From Gentiana macrophylla (Eukaryota > Streptophyta > Magnoliopsida > Gentianales > Gentianaceae), in the NCBI GenBank assembly GCA_026214975.1, contig CM047817.1, positions 93,476,773-93,540,772 of the forward strand: a stretch of DNA of 64,000 nt. Direction: 5' to 3'. Both the position numbers and the translations under genes were made by a program. The notes below the pieces were generated by a model that searched no databases, was not told the origin of the DNA, and worked only from the letters and a program-made list of their open reading frames with translations. Below are positions 33,347 to 45,800 of this stretch, in pieces. How positions within the stretch are numbered: the first letter of the stretch is position 1; the number at the start of each line of letters is the position of its first letter.

Positions 33347-36052
33347 ATGCACCTCACAAAACATACATATTCCGAAAAGAATGATAGAGGGTATTTAAGA
33401 CCTTTCTGACATACTCAGAGTATAATCCCTACAACATATCTTTCAGTTTATACTGGGGATAGTCAGAAGATAACTACGGTTCTCAACCATCTTTTCACAT
33501 TACTATTCACTAATTTTTCTTTATAGTTCAATTCCGCATATATGCCCTCATTCCCAGCAATAGGACGTTTCGTGATAACACCCTAGCTGGACTACTATCA
33601 TCAGGCAGTCGGGAGCTATTAACCTCATAGTGGTATAGGACATTTCGTGATAATGCCCTACCGCACTCAAATTATCGGTAGCTACATCCGACATACACAT
33701 ATATATATATATATATATATATCTTATTCATATTATTCATCTTAGAGTGGTATTCAAACCTTAAATTATATCCCTCCTATCACATTCAAACCTTCAGATA
33801 TTCACAGCATGTCATACTTTAATTCTAAACACAAACTATTAAAATTTTTCAAAATTCGTATGTAAGCAAAGAATCATGCGATAATCATCAAAAATCTCTA
33901 ATCAAATGGGCATAGCTTTAAAATATAGCTCATCATTTACTATGGCACGTGAAAAATAGTGTTGGGTGAGACATCTAAATTTACTAAATATGCAAAATAA
34001 CGCATCAATGACTATATAGTATCGAACAAAGATATGCATTGCTTACTTGGGACAAAACAAACAAAATTTTTAAAATTTAGCACTTTTTCATAGAATTATA
34101 ATAGCATGGCAAATGAATGTAGATACATGAAACCATTCCCCTCCCCCACACTTAAATTACAACATGTCCTCATGTTGTGCAGAATTAAAGAAAAGATAAA
34201 AAAACTTAGCTGATTTGGTAATGATATGAAGGTTGGCTGAAGAAAGAAAGATAATCGATCCGTGTTTCCGAGGCACGAGATGTCATAGGTATTCCTCTCC
34301 AGATTCACTTCCAAGGCCAGCTTAACAAAAACAACTAAAAATGTACCTGCACCACTTGAAAAACATGGCAGTATCTTGGGGAACACGGGGGAATATAACA
34401 TAGCAAAAATAATTCCAGACAAGAAATAAGCACATGATATAATGGCTCAGATGGAAAAATCACCACACAGGGAAAGTACAGGACATCTAAGCGTCAAAAC
34501 ACAACTGAACGGAAGTTTGATATAAGCACAAAAAGAAATAAAGCCACAGAAGCTTGTAGAATAATATAGACCACATGTGCAAACAGAAACATCAAACTCC
34601 AACTAATAATGATAGAGGATTATACATGGGAAAGAAGTCATAGAGATTTTTCAAATTAAGCCCATATAAAGATGGAAATTATACATGGAACATTACAAAA
34701 CAGTAGGGCTAGGTGCAACTACATGAAAAAGATATTACAATGCAATCTACATGATAAAGTGGTAGCGTACGGCAAGCCGACAGTAACTACCCTCAAGAAA
34801 AATAAAAGAAAAAATAGAAAAAACAATGCAACTAGATGACGTGCAACTAAATGATATGCAAAAATAAAAGAAAATAAAAGAAAGAAAACTAGCCCACTCA
34901 TTTGCAACACGACATGTATATCATAAACGTCTACCAAATAATGATAGTTTACGATAAACGATGATACTATTCACTATATGCAGTGTGAAGCGCCGCCTAA
35001 GACTCATCAAAGGTGATAGCATTATGGAAAACCAACAGTTAGCTATACTAAACATATATAACTCATAAGAAGACATGGTAGCATACGGAAAACCGACAGT
35101 AGCTACCCATATGAGTTACAAAAATAACAAGAAAGCTCATAGGTCTCAAAGCTCACAAGATTCATCACAACGATATGTAGCATACGGAAACCGACATTAG
35201 CTACTAAATAACAATAAGAACAGTTATAGCATACGAGAACCGACAGTAACTATAACATGCATGGATGAATCCTAACACCCTAGATGTAGCGACAACAGAA
35301 ACAAAGATAAGTCATATTAGAATCACGTCTAGCTAGGTGAATTACTCAACATGGATTGCAATAGATGGAAAGAAAACCATAACGGTGAAAGAACAGGACA
35401 TCTACGCATATACAAAGGCCACAGAGGCTCACATTAAAACATCCATGTCAATTAATGAAGCATGTATATCTAAAAATTAATCAATTATCTAACATGGAGT
35501 CGTAGATGGAAAGATATAAACATGCAAGTTCAGAACATCTACGTAAAAATAATTAGCCACAGAAGCTCGTATGAAGATATCCACGTCAAATAAAGCATTA
35601 AAAATCAAGCAAGAAAAACTTGGAACCTGGACGTGCGTTCGACATACCAAACGGGCGGTTGCCTGGAAATTTTGCACTGGACGGGCGTTCAATGAGCAGA
35701 ACGCCCGTTTGATGATTCGATACAAAGAACTCGCAACTTAGTAAAGCACAAATTAAAACCCTAGACTAACATCTTAAACTCATGGCAATTCGGATCATCA
35801 AATCACACATACAAAGCAGCCCACGGATAAATTTAAGCACAGAGCACACTAGGTTCTGATTAGGTTACACTTCACGCTTTCACAAATCGAGTAAAAACTT
35901 TTGCACATTCTTAACCCAACGGTCATCGAAACATGGTAAAAATAAAAACTCTCAATTTGTGTGACGCTACTTTTATTGAAAGAAAAGAAAAAAAATTAAA
36001 TCGTAACAAAATAGAAAAATTAACTCAATTAGATTCAACAAAAAACACCAAT
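33347..36052 (-). mobile_element. Element F internal remnant (non-coding) of an Athila-like element
   Basis: Related to 37420-38560 of element D. Matching blocks include the CCCCCACACTTAAATTACAA area with CAACATGTCCTCATGTTG (34140-34180 versus 38510-38545) and blocks around 33360-33700. No gag or pol frame is present between here and the primer site at 36053, so coding parts were deleted or never existed. A short TA microsatellite lies at about 33700-33722. Four hairpin-like repeats sit at 34755-35260. CACTA-1 is inserted at its left edge. Confidence 0.7.
34755..35260. repeat. Dispersed hairpin-like repeat in element F (four copies)
   Basis: GTAGC(A/G)TACGG, a short spacer, then CCGACAGTAGCTAC, at about 34757-34792, 35072-35106, 35176-35207 and 35223-35253. 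The arms (GTAGC with GCTAC; CGG with CCG) can pair. Between copies lie repeats of CAGGACATCTACGC and ACAGAAGCTC-like words (34480-35560). Confidence 0.6.
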
Positions 36053-36070
36053 TCCCCGGCAACAGCGCCA
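36053..36070 (-). promoter_or_regulatory. Primer binding site of element F (tRNA-Asp)
   Basis: Plus strand TCCCCGGCAACAGCGCCA matches the tRNA-Asp 3' end with one mismatch (A for G). It is six bases from the LTR start TGTCACGG. Confidence 0.9.
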
Positions 36071-36075
36071 AAACT

Positions 36076-37407
36076 TGTCACGGATTTTATCAACAAAGCA
36101 AACAAGTAATAAAATTTATAAATCCGGTATTCCCCAAGTGTAGGGATCGTAGTATAGCGATTAATACCGGAGTCGATCTCAGGGAATCGAGGTTGTTTAA
36201 TCTAGTTCTTATTAATTCTTCTAAAATTGTCACTACTATTTATTACTAGACCTAAACTAAAATGGAAGATAAACTGGACAGAGGGTTGTCAATCCAAAGC
36301 CAGGAAATATGATTACGAACCTAAAATAACTAATTCTATTCTATAAACGAAAACGAAAATAAAATTCTAAGCTAGCAACGAAGAACAAGGCACAATGATA
36401 ATTTCAATTAATTTTAACGAAGAACAAGCATTGATCCACCTATCCCGCAACCCTCAATTTCTACTCTAGATCGTTTAGTGAAGATTTAATAAAGATGTGG
36501 TTCACCTATCAAAGGTATGAATTTCTACTCTCGTAAATAATTCGTCTATTAATCTATCATCTCTCGATCTTAAAGATTAACGCTTCCATAACCAAGGTGT
36601 AAGATTTCTCAATCTAGCAACCTAGAAATTAACCTAACAACTCTCGTTATTTTTAGGTTAAAAATCCAACCTTTACTATGGTGATCTAGGATTAACAACG
36701 ATTCTCATCAAACGTTAAACATCAAACATGCAAACATCTCTCGATACAATTGCATAAAAACAAATTAAACATAATAAAGATGCAACTTTAATAAAACTCA
36801 CAAAACAATCCAAAAGAGTAGAAATCAAGTTGCTGCAACGATCGGTTTCACAGAACTCGTTCAAATCGGATAAAAAAAAAATAATAATAATATGGCTCGG
36901 TCGACCGAGCAGGGGCACTCGGTCGACCGAGTGAACCTCTCTTTTTTTTTTGATTTTTTATGCCGTCTCTGTTCCCAGATGATTTCTCGTGTTCTGTGCT
37001 GCTGCTAAGTCCGTCCTTTTATAACCTTTTATCCGACTTAGGGTAATTATTACCTTTTTTCTTTTCTTAAAATAATAAAACCCTAATAAAAATATGATAA
37101 TTCCAATTTTGCCCTTCTAGATATATCTTCAATTAAAATGCAGCTCGAAACCCTTCAGCTCGTTGACTCGTCCACGATATGCTCGTTGTACCTACAATAA
37201 TAAAAACGTGCAAAGTGTAACATCACATATATAAATAGATAATTGCTAATAAAATCACGTAAATAACCCGACTTTGCACTTTAATGATTTCCATACGCAT
37301 TCTTTCAATAAATCCATTAAACACTTACTTTTCTATAAAAAGTAATAAAACACGAAGGAAATTGCTACGAAAAAATATCATATATATCGTAAAAATCACT
37401 GTTAACA
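36076..37407 (-). repeat. LTR of elements F/D (1332 bp)
   Basis: TGTCACGG to CTGTTAACA on plus. It has a primer site on its left side (so it serves F as 5' LTR) and a polypurine tract on its right side (so it also fits as 3' LTR of D). It includes two GGTCGACC palindromes (36899-36906, 36921-36928) and TATA-like TTTATAACC at about 37017-37025. Compared with the LTR at 54388 the first part is clearly homologous but the U3 half is different. Confidence 0.85.
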
Positions 37408-37422
37408 ACTCCCCCACACTTA
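37408..37422 (-). promoter_or_regulatory. Polypurine tract of element D
   Basis: Minus strand TTAAGTGTGGGGGAGT immediately before the LTR start TGTTAACAG. A second, similar run CCCTCCCCCACACTTAAA lies at 38500-38517, inside the element. Confidence 0.8.
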
Positions 37423-39329
37423 ACTTTTGCTCGTCCCGAGCAAAACAAAACAAGAAAACCAAGGACTTACTTGAACATTGAACCACATCAAATCCCATAT
37501 ATCAAATCACAACCGGTCGACTAGCATAAAAAACATACATCCCATGCAATAAACGATTACTCGAATGTGTAGTGTGTGCAAAGCCTTCTTCAACTTTCAC
37601 CGATTCCACACTTGACAATTAAAATCAAGCTAACCGACCAATACCCATTTAAGACAGATAATGAATTACCCCGACTATACATACGCCTACAAAACTACTC
37701 ACGCTATGACTAGAGTAATACATGTGTTTTCAAATCTTTTGAATGCACTCCAGAGGATATTCCCACAACATATACCTTGGCCTATACTGGGGATAAGGTA
37801 GGCGATAACTAAGTCTTACATCCATTTCATACCACTTCTTTTTGCAAGTTGAGTTAACTATTGTCACATTTAAACACACATCAGAATGAGCTATTGCCCT
37901 GTCATAGCAAAATAGGATATTCGAGATATACCCTACCTTACTCCAATCATAAGGCAGCTTCTTCTGACTGTCGTGAGCTTTTGGTCATCATAGTGGTATA
38001 GGACATTCGAGATATGACCTACCGCACTCAAATCATCGACCAGCTTCCGACACACCCAAATTTTCATCAAATTTTTTGAATTTTTTTCTTTAATAACAAC
38101 TTGTTAAAGAACAATAGTCACGCTTCACTTATCACATTCAGGCTTCGGTATATTCACGATACTTCCTACTTCAATTCCAACTACGCACATATTACAATTT
38201 CCATGACATTAGCACTAAGCGAACGGTCTGATAACCAGAATCAAACATCATCGGTTTAAATGGGTACAGTCTACTAAGTTCAGCTCGTCATCGAAGAGGC
38301 TTACGTGAAAAGAATTCGAGTAAAGGCTTATTTATCAAAGGTCTATGCAAAAATACTAGTCAACTGAGCACAAGTATGGGAATATAACAAGTAAGTAACC
38401 AAAATAAAATCATGCTCGGGATGGATTTTTTTAAAAACTTCAAAAAATTTCAATTTTTTTCACAAAAGATAATAAATTGAACAAATAGGTACAAGCAATC
38501 CCTCCCCCACACTTAAATAACAACATGTCCTCATGTTGTGCAGAATAAGAAAGACTTAGCTGATTGTAGTTCGAAGGTTGCAATTCTGGAAGTGGTCCGG
38601 AGTCAGATCCAGAAACGCTTGAAGAAGTCAGTAGACTGTGGACCATCCACCGGAAAACTGATTTCATCTAAAAGCTCACAAGCGCTATCGCAAATATCCT
38701 GCACACTTGAAAAACAAAACAAAACGTACCTCGTGGGTAGGGGCACAAAAGATGATAGACAAGGCATTATCATGGAACAAAGCATAAGCAATGCAAAAAT
38801 TGACAAAAACCGAATCTATGTGAAAAGTAGTGCACAAATGTAACATTGGCAGGAAGGAAGGAATCCCATGGATTTTTCAAATTACGAAAATGCAAGTTAC
38901 CTAACCACAGAAACCGACACCAAAAACCTAGACGACACAAGACAAAACTAGCCCCCCTTATTCAACAAAAACAAAATAATAGAAAATAATAATAATAAAA
39001 AAAAACTATTCTTATTATTGGGTTGCCTCCCAACAAGCGCCTTTGTTTAGTATCTTTGGCTAGACACACTTACTATTCAGCCTGGATCAGGCCACTTAAT
39101 CTTCCTTCCGGCCACTACTTCGTGTAAGCTCTGGTCATTAGTGTGGCTACAAAAACATCATCTCACACATGGGGTTAAGTTCTTTACCGCTTTCCAAACA
39201 TTCTTAATTTTCCCATTCATGGGACTTCTTCTTCTTCAATCTTCTCTTTAATCAGGCCTCCCGCTTAAATTCTTACATATCCCAACTACCACCTGAACTT
39301 CCTCTCTTGACCACCGCCGTCATTCTCGT
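37423..39329 (-). other. 3' spacer of element D
   Basis: Non-coding region between integrase and the polypurine tract. It contains the Athila-typical GGGTTGCCTCCCAACAAGC at 39019-39040 and repeated GGACATTCGAGATAT-like words at 37917-37945 and 38003-38030. 38208 onwards is duplicated at window position 1. Confidence 0.65.
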
Positions 39330-40788
39330 AAAACAAATCGGGCGAAAACTCGTCAAACTCATTGACTTCAGAGTACCACACCCGAGGATGTCGAGAAGTG
39401 AACAATCAAAGGCTTCTCTTTGGGTTGACCGATATAATGCTTACACCTTTGACCATTCACTCTGAACGGCCGGTCACCATGACCTCTTAGTTCTAAAACA
39501 CCTCCAGAATGATTTGGAGAATTTCAAAGGGACCGGACCATCGTGTCCTCGCCTTTACCAGGAAACAGATGTAACTCTGGAATTGTACAATAAAACTTGT
39601 TCCCAAACTTGAAATTCTCGCTTCTTGATTTTGGCATCGTGAAGGAGTTTTGTCTTTTCCTTACTTATCCTGGCGCTTTCGTAGGCCTGAAGTCTAAATT
39701 CGTCCAACTCATGCAACTACTGCAATCGGTGCTTACCACAAGATTGGGAATCAAAGTTTAAGAACTTAATGGCCCAATACGCTCTATGCTCTAATTCGAT
39801 TGGCAAGTGGCATGATTTTCCATACACCATCTGATAGGGTGATGTGCCCATGGGGGTCTTATAGGCAGTTCGATATGCCCATAGTACATCATCCAGGCTT
39901 TGAGACTCACCCTTTCTATGATCATACGCTTTCTCCAGGATCTTCTTTAAACTTTGGTTGCTTCTTTCAACCTGACCACTAGTCATAGGATGGTATGGTG
40001 TGCCAATTTTGTGCCGGACACCATATTTCTCAAGAACTTTCTCCAGAGGTCGGTTGCAAAAGTGTGTACCTTCATCACTTATCAAGGCGCGTGGACACCC
40101 GAACATCACAAAGATGTTTTTCTTTAGAAACTTCATGACCGTTTTATGATCATTGTGAGTCGTGGCTTGAGCCTCCACCCATTTCGATACGTAATCTACG
40201 CAGACTAAGATGTATTTATTACCACAAGATGATGGGAATGGTCCCATAAAATCGATGCCCCATACATCAAAGACTTCGCATTCTAAAATGGGTTTCAATG
40301 GCATGTCGAAACGCCTTGTTAAAGTTCCGGTTCTTTGACACCTATCACAAGCTTTACAGAAAGCTTCTGTATCTTTAAAGATCGTGGGCCAATAGAAGCC
40401 GGATTGAAAGATCTTAGCAACGGTCTTCCAAGGACCAAAATGACCGCCAGTGGGTCCACTGTGGCATTGCTCAATAATATCACGTTGCTCAGATTCGGGA
40501 ACACATCTTCTCAGCAAACCATCTTTACAAATCTTGAAGAGGTAAGGTTCATCCCAAACGAATGTTTTCATATCAGAGAAAAATTTCTTCTTCTCCCGAT
40601 AAGACAATTCGGATCTGTGATATCTCGGGAATGTAAGAAGTTGACGATAGAAGCATACCAAGGATTTTTAGGAGTGCACTTGTCTAGATGCATAACATTC
40701 TGGAGAGGAAGGTAAAGGTCTATCCCTTCAGGTTCTTTCACTTCTTCATCCTTCATTCTAAACATATGATCATCTACTTCGTTTCCAC
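39330..40788 (-). pseudogene. Integrase of element D
   Basis: 39717-40661 is an open frame of 314 codons. The zinc-binding site has His67 and His74 (HSGPTGGH) and Cys105 and Cys108 (CDRC). The core has Asp137 (GIDFMGPF), Asp196 (ISDEGTHF) and Glu232 (GQVERSNQ), giving the D,D-35-E spacing, so all catalytic residues are present. An upstream frame (40568 to 40788 and into CACTA-2) carries the linker (NPWYASIVNFLHS) with a frameshift near 40620-40640. Downstream, the C-terminal part (SKEKTKLLHDAKIKKREFQV) continues to about 39330 after a stop near 39717. It would integrate the element cDNA. Confidence 0.9.
40786..40788. repeat. Target-site duplication of CACTA-2, left copy
   Basis: CAC directly before CACTACTAGAAT; the right copy is 52742-52744. 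CACTA elements make 3-bp duplications. Confidence 0.85.
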
Positions 40789-41220
40789 CACTACTAGAAT
40801 TTTCTGTTTTTCCGACGGGGATTTCCGATGAAATATGGTCGTAGGAAAATTCCGACCAATTTCCGACGGTTTTGCGACGACTAAAATAATTAAGAAAGGA
40901 AAAAATAGTACCGACCAATTTCCGACGGATTTCAATTGTCACAAAGTCTCCGTCGGTAATTGGTCGGAAACCTAGCGCGTGTGAAGTCTCCCGCCATCGC
41001 TTAAGGGCGCGAAATTCTCCGCTAGGTGTTTCCTACGAATTTCCGACGAACATGTGTTTCCTACCAATTTCCGATGAACATAGGTTTTCCTACCAATTTC
41101 CGACGAAAATAAGTCTTTCCTACCAATTTCCGACTAAAAATAAGATTTTCCTACCAATTTCCGACGAACATAAGTCTTTCCTACCAATTTCCGAATTAAC
41201 ATAAGTCTTTTCAAAAATAA
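40789..41220. repeat. CACTA-2 left terminal and subterminal repeats
   Basis: After the CACTACTAGAAT terminus come about a dozen copies of CC(T/G)ACCAATTTCCGACGAA or its core TTTCCGACG. A stray copy (CCAATTTCCGACGAACATAAG) lies at 45083-45112. These are expected binding sites of the element proteins. Confidence 0.9.
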
Positions 41221-41224
41221 CATG

Positions 41225-41534
41225 TTATGTACATAAATTTTTTTAATATAAAACTTTGAGTTAATATATAATATTCAGTTTATTATAAAATTAATAGTTT
41301 AAAGGGATTTACAATGTCGTCCCATTAAACATTTTCTAAAATAATATGTTATGTACAGGAATTTTATAAAATTTTGTTTTTGGGACGACAATTGTCGTCC
41401 CTTTAAATGAATTTAATTTTTTTAATATAAAACTTTGAGTTAATAAATAATATTCGATTTATTATAAAATTCTAATATACATATTCTAATAAACATTGCG
41501 TTAAAATATAAAATTCATTAATTTTTATAAATTC
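41225..41534. repeat. AT-rich block with duplicated segment and GGGACGACA words
   Basis: A segment starting AATATAAAACTTTGAGTTAA occurs twice (about 41238 and 41420). GGGACGACAATTGTCGTCCC, a perfect palindrome, lies at 41385-41404. Related words recur right of the satellite array (42973-42995, 43065-43092), suggesting that the array sits inside its own inserted block. Confidence 0.55.
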
Positions 41535-42872
41535 CTTTATCGAACGATAATACATGTGATTTTGATAATACTCTCTACTATAGATTGTCGAGTGAGATCC
41601 GACATCGTTATCGATCATTGAGATAGTACTATCTACTATGGCTCGATCGATCGTTATCGAGCGAATGAGTTAACGATGCGTGGTTCGTTATCGAGCGATC
41701 GATTTGAATCTAAGGATTCGTTATCGAAATTTAATGAGTTACATCGTTATCGATCATTGTGATAGTACTATCAACTATGTCTCGATTGATCGTTATCGAG
41801 CGAAGGAGTTAAGAGTTGGGGATCGTTAGTAAGAGATCGATTTGAATCTCGGGGTTCGTTATCGAGCGAATGAGTTACATCGTTATCGATCATTGTCTCG
41901 ATGGATCGTTATCGAGCGAAGGAGTTAAGATTCGGGGATCATTATTAAGAGATCGATTTGAATCTCGGGGTTCGTTATCGAACGAATGAGTTAAAACGTT
42001 ATCGATCATTGAGATAGTACTATCTACTATGGCTCGATCGATCGTTATCAAGCGAATGAGTTAACAATTGTGGTTCGTTATCGAGCGATTGATTTGAATC
42101 TAAGGATTCGTTATCGAGCGAATGAGTTACATCGTTATCGATCATTGTGATAGTACTATCAACTATGTCTCGATTGATCGTTATCGAGCGAAGGAGTTAA
42201 GAGTCGGGGATCGTTATTAAGAGATCGATTTGAATCTTGGGGTTCATTATCGAGCGAATGAGTTAGATCATTATCGATCATTGTCTCGATCGATCGTTAT
42301 CGGGCGAAGGAGTTAAGAGTCGGGGATCGTTATTAAGAGATCGATTTGAATCTCGGGGTTCGCGATCGGCCGAATGAGTTAAATCGTTATCGATCATTGT
42401 GATAGTACTATCTACTATTGCTCGATCGATCGTTATCGGCGAATGAGTTAACAATGCGTGATTCGTTATCGAAGCGATCGATTTGAATCTCCGGATTCGT
42501 TATCGAGCGATTAGTCGCTTATCGATCGTTATGAAAGTACTATCAACTATGTCTCGATGGATCGCTTATCGGCGAAGGAGTTAAGAGTCGGGGATCGTTA
42601 TTAAGAGATCGATTTGAATCTCGGGGTTCATTATCAAGCGAATGAGTTAGATCATTATCGATCATTGTCTCGATCGATCGTTATCGAGCGAAGGAGTTAA
42701 GAGTCGGGGATCGTTATTAAGAGATCGATTTGAATCTCGGGGTTCGTTATCGAAATAATGAGTTAAATCGTTATCGATTATTGTGATAGTACTATCTCTT
42801 ATTGCTCGATCGATCGTTATCGAATGAATGAGTTAACGATCGTGGTTCGTTATCGAATGATCGATTTGAATA
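41535..42872. repeat. Higher-order tandem repeat array (about 388-bp unit of three monomers)
   Basis: The word CGTTATCGATCATTG and close variants start monomers at 41606, 41745, 41881, 41997, 42133, 42269, 42385, 42516, 42653 and 42769. The spacings repeat as about 136, 136 and 116, so three monomers form a 384-391 bp unit present about three times. The short monomer lacks a segment GATAGTACTATCAACTAT found in the other two. The array is rich in ATCGAT, TCGATCGA and TTATCGAGCG. No coding content. Confidence 0.9.
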
Positions 42873-45800
42873 TTATAAAAATTGTTATATATAATATTCA
42901 ATTTATAAAAATTTTAAAAGCAATAATGTTTCATAAATGACTAGATGGTTTAATTTATACAATTTTATTTAAAGGGACGACAAATGTCATCCCTTTAAAA
43001 CGAAAAATAATCTAAATATCTGATAAAATTTTGGGGGGAAAGGTTTAGCGCCAAAAATTATTTAGTCGTCCATTTAAACATATGTCGTCCCAAAAAAAAA
43101 ACCTAATCTAATTAAATCGGTCGTTCTTCTTCTTCTCCTCCATTACACATATTTGCAGGGGATATTTGCTTAAAACGGGTGTTTGACCCAGAAAGTTGTG
43201 TAAAACGGTTTTGTCCCAAAATTTGAATTTTTTTCTTCCGTTTTAGTTGTTTTTTGAACCAAACTAAAACCCTATTTTAAGCAAGACCTTAGGGATTTGG
43301 CGCCTTAAGATCGTCTACATTTGTGAAAGAAATGGGAAAAATCACGGTCAAACTTCACTAAAATCCAAAACACCCTTTTTTCCAAACTTTTTTTCCAAAA
43401 CACCCTTCTTTACTCATTATCCCTATTTGCAGCGCCTCTCCTCTGCTCTCCTTCACCCTATCCTCCATCCTCTCCTCCGATTCCAAGCACTCCGCACCTC
43501 CTCCGATTTCAAACCCTCAGGCCACCACAACAACACAGCTCCGGCCATCACCTGAACCGGATTTTGCGGAGGTCCTCTCCTCCTGCCTTCATTTCAAACC
43601 CTCCGGCCCCTTCCCCCTTCATTTCATCCTCCGACTTTCTCAGCTTTCTAGAGGTCCTCTCCTCCTGATTGAATCGAAGGCAGCAGCAGCAATCGAAGGC
43701 AGCCATCAATATAAAGTGGTTCGGCCTGGCCCAGCTACGATTTTTGGTGTTTTGTCCTTCTTTATCCTTCCTAGTGGTAAAATTAGGTTCTTGAAGGTTA
43801 AAGCTATTGTTTCTGTCCATTTCAGGTACTTATACAACAACAGGGACGGAGTAATTGTGCCAAAGTCCACTTAGATATGTTGTAACAAATCATTAATTTT
43901 TCATTTTCATTTTTCTACGAGAGGTTACGATCGATTGATGTGGCTCTGGTGACTGGCGGAAGATCGTGGAAGGCACTAGAAGGTGATTCCCGTGGTCAGA
44001 GTCGGTAAGGTTCCATTTTAATCTGATTAAAAAAAATGGTCCGGTGTTCGTTCCTAATTGCTTCTTTGATTTATTAGTAGAAGGAACCATTCTTTTGGAA
44101 CAATTCGAATATTGTTTCTCAATATTCGAGCATCATTCTTTATATCAATACTATCATGTGCTAATCTCTGTGAGATGAAATTTTTCTATTCAATAATTAG
44201 CTGGTTTATGTGTATCTACATGTGCAGATTTGCTGCTACACTTTGAGACATAATCGAAGGCGGCAGCGGCAGCGGCGGCAGCGGCGGCAGCAGCAGCATC
44301 AGTTCGGCCAGCAATCAACATTTTCAGGTCCGTGTTTTTGAGACACACACTCAAAAAGAACTCTTTAATTACTCATATTGATATCCCTACTCCTTTTTAT
44401 CAAATCTGTGCCAAAAATGGAAGCTTAATCTCGTCGTCACACCACCGCATTCTTGATTTTGTGAGTTAGTTTCAAGTGAAAGACTGATTTACTTAGTATC
44501 CAGGTTTCAGCTGCTAATGGTCTTGGTATTTAGCATAATTAAATAGTGAAATAATATCAAATGGAAAGAAAACGAGTCCCGATGATGCCCACTGATTAAT
44601 GCAACTAATGAAACTTTATATTTGAGGGAGCTTTGGTGATTTGCCTAATTTTGTTGCAGTGAGTGATTCATTGTGGCAACTTTATCATTAATTCATACGA
44701 TTATGTTGTCATAGGGAACTTTTAATCAATGAAAGGTCTAAGCTTAGAGTGCGTTGGTTATTGTTTCTGGTGGTGTTCATAGTCAAAGCACTTGGATTGT
44801 TTTGCGTTGCTTGAGTTGTTCTGTGTTGTTGCATACTATTAGTCCAGGCTTACATGCTTGGCTAGATTCCAAACCTTTTAGTTTTGTAGGATGGTTATCA
44901 TTACATGGCTTGCAATTTAATCAGCTAAAGTCCCTTAAAAGTTTTTGATTAACTCCTGCTAAGGCAAGCTTTTGAGCAAATTTAGTTGCATAGATATATG
45001 TAAATTGTCCTGATGATCAGTATGCAGGTTAACTACCAATCTATCAACACACTTGATACCATAAAATGAATTAAATGTGTGCCAATTTCCGACGAACATA
45101 AGTCTTTCCTACCAATCACATCACCTGCACCTGTGCTGAATCTGTGAAGTGGTCTAATTTGGTGTTTGCTTTGATGCACCTGCTACACTAATTTGTACTT
45201 GCTGAGCTTCATATTTGAGGGTTGATGAACTTGCTTTCTAGTGCACCTGCTGCATATCTGCCCCTGCTATGCTTGTAGTTTGCTGAACTGAATCTCTGTT
45301 GTTGTATTAGATGTGCTGCAATTTGTTGCTGAAGTTACACACATGTGCACACATCTTTTAAAGATTCACATTTTGTACACCCTGGTTTTTTGTTAGCCTA
45401 CCATGATTATTCCTTTTATTTTGGCTACACATAATAGTTAGGCTGTTCCGTGACTAATCATGCTAATGCTTTGTGCAGCTTTGTACTTGTTGAAGGTCAT
45501 TGTGCTTACTAAGTTCGAACTTTACGAACAAGCTTATCGCTTAAGGGTGAGTGTAGTTAGGGGTACTACCGCAAACCCGTAGTTAGGGATCTATTACAAA
45601 TCCCGTAGTTTAGGGGTACTACCGCAAACCCCATAGTTGTGGACCTATTACAAATCCCGTGAGTTACGGGATCTACGTAAAATCCCATTTTACTTGTTTA
45701 TGGTAATAGTTACTCCTCCGTCCCATTTTATTTGTCTGTTTGACTTTTCAAAGAAATTTTGACTAGCATATTTAAAACTTTGAATCTCATTAAATGATCC

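Noticed and set aside
41535..42872. Possible CRISPR-like or regularly spaced repeats
   Set aside because: Units are directly adjacent 116-136 bp monomers without unique spacers, in a plant transposon; this is a satellite array.
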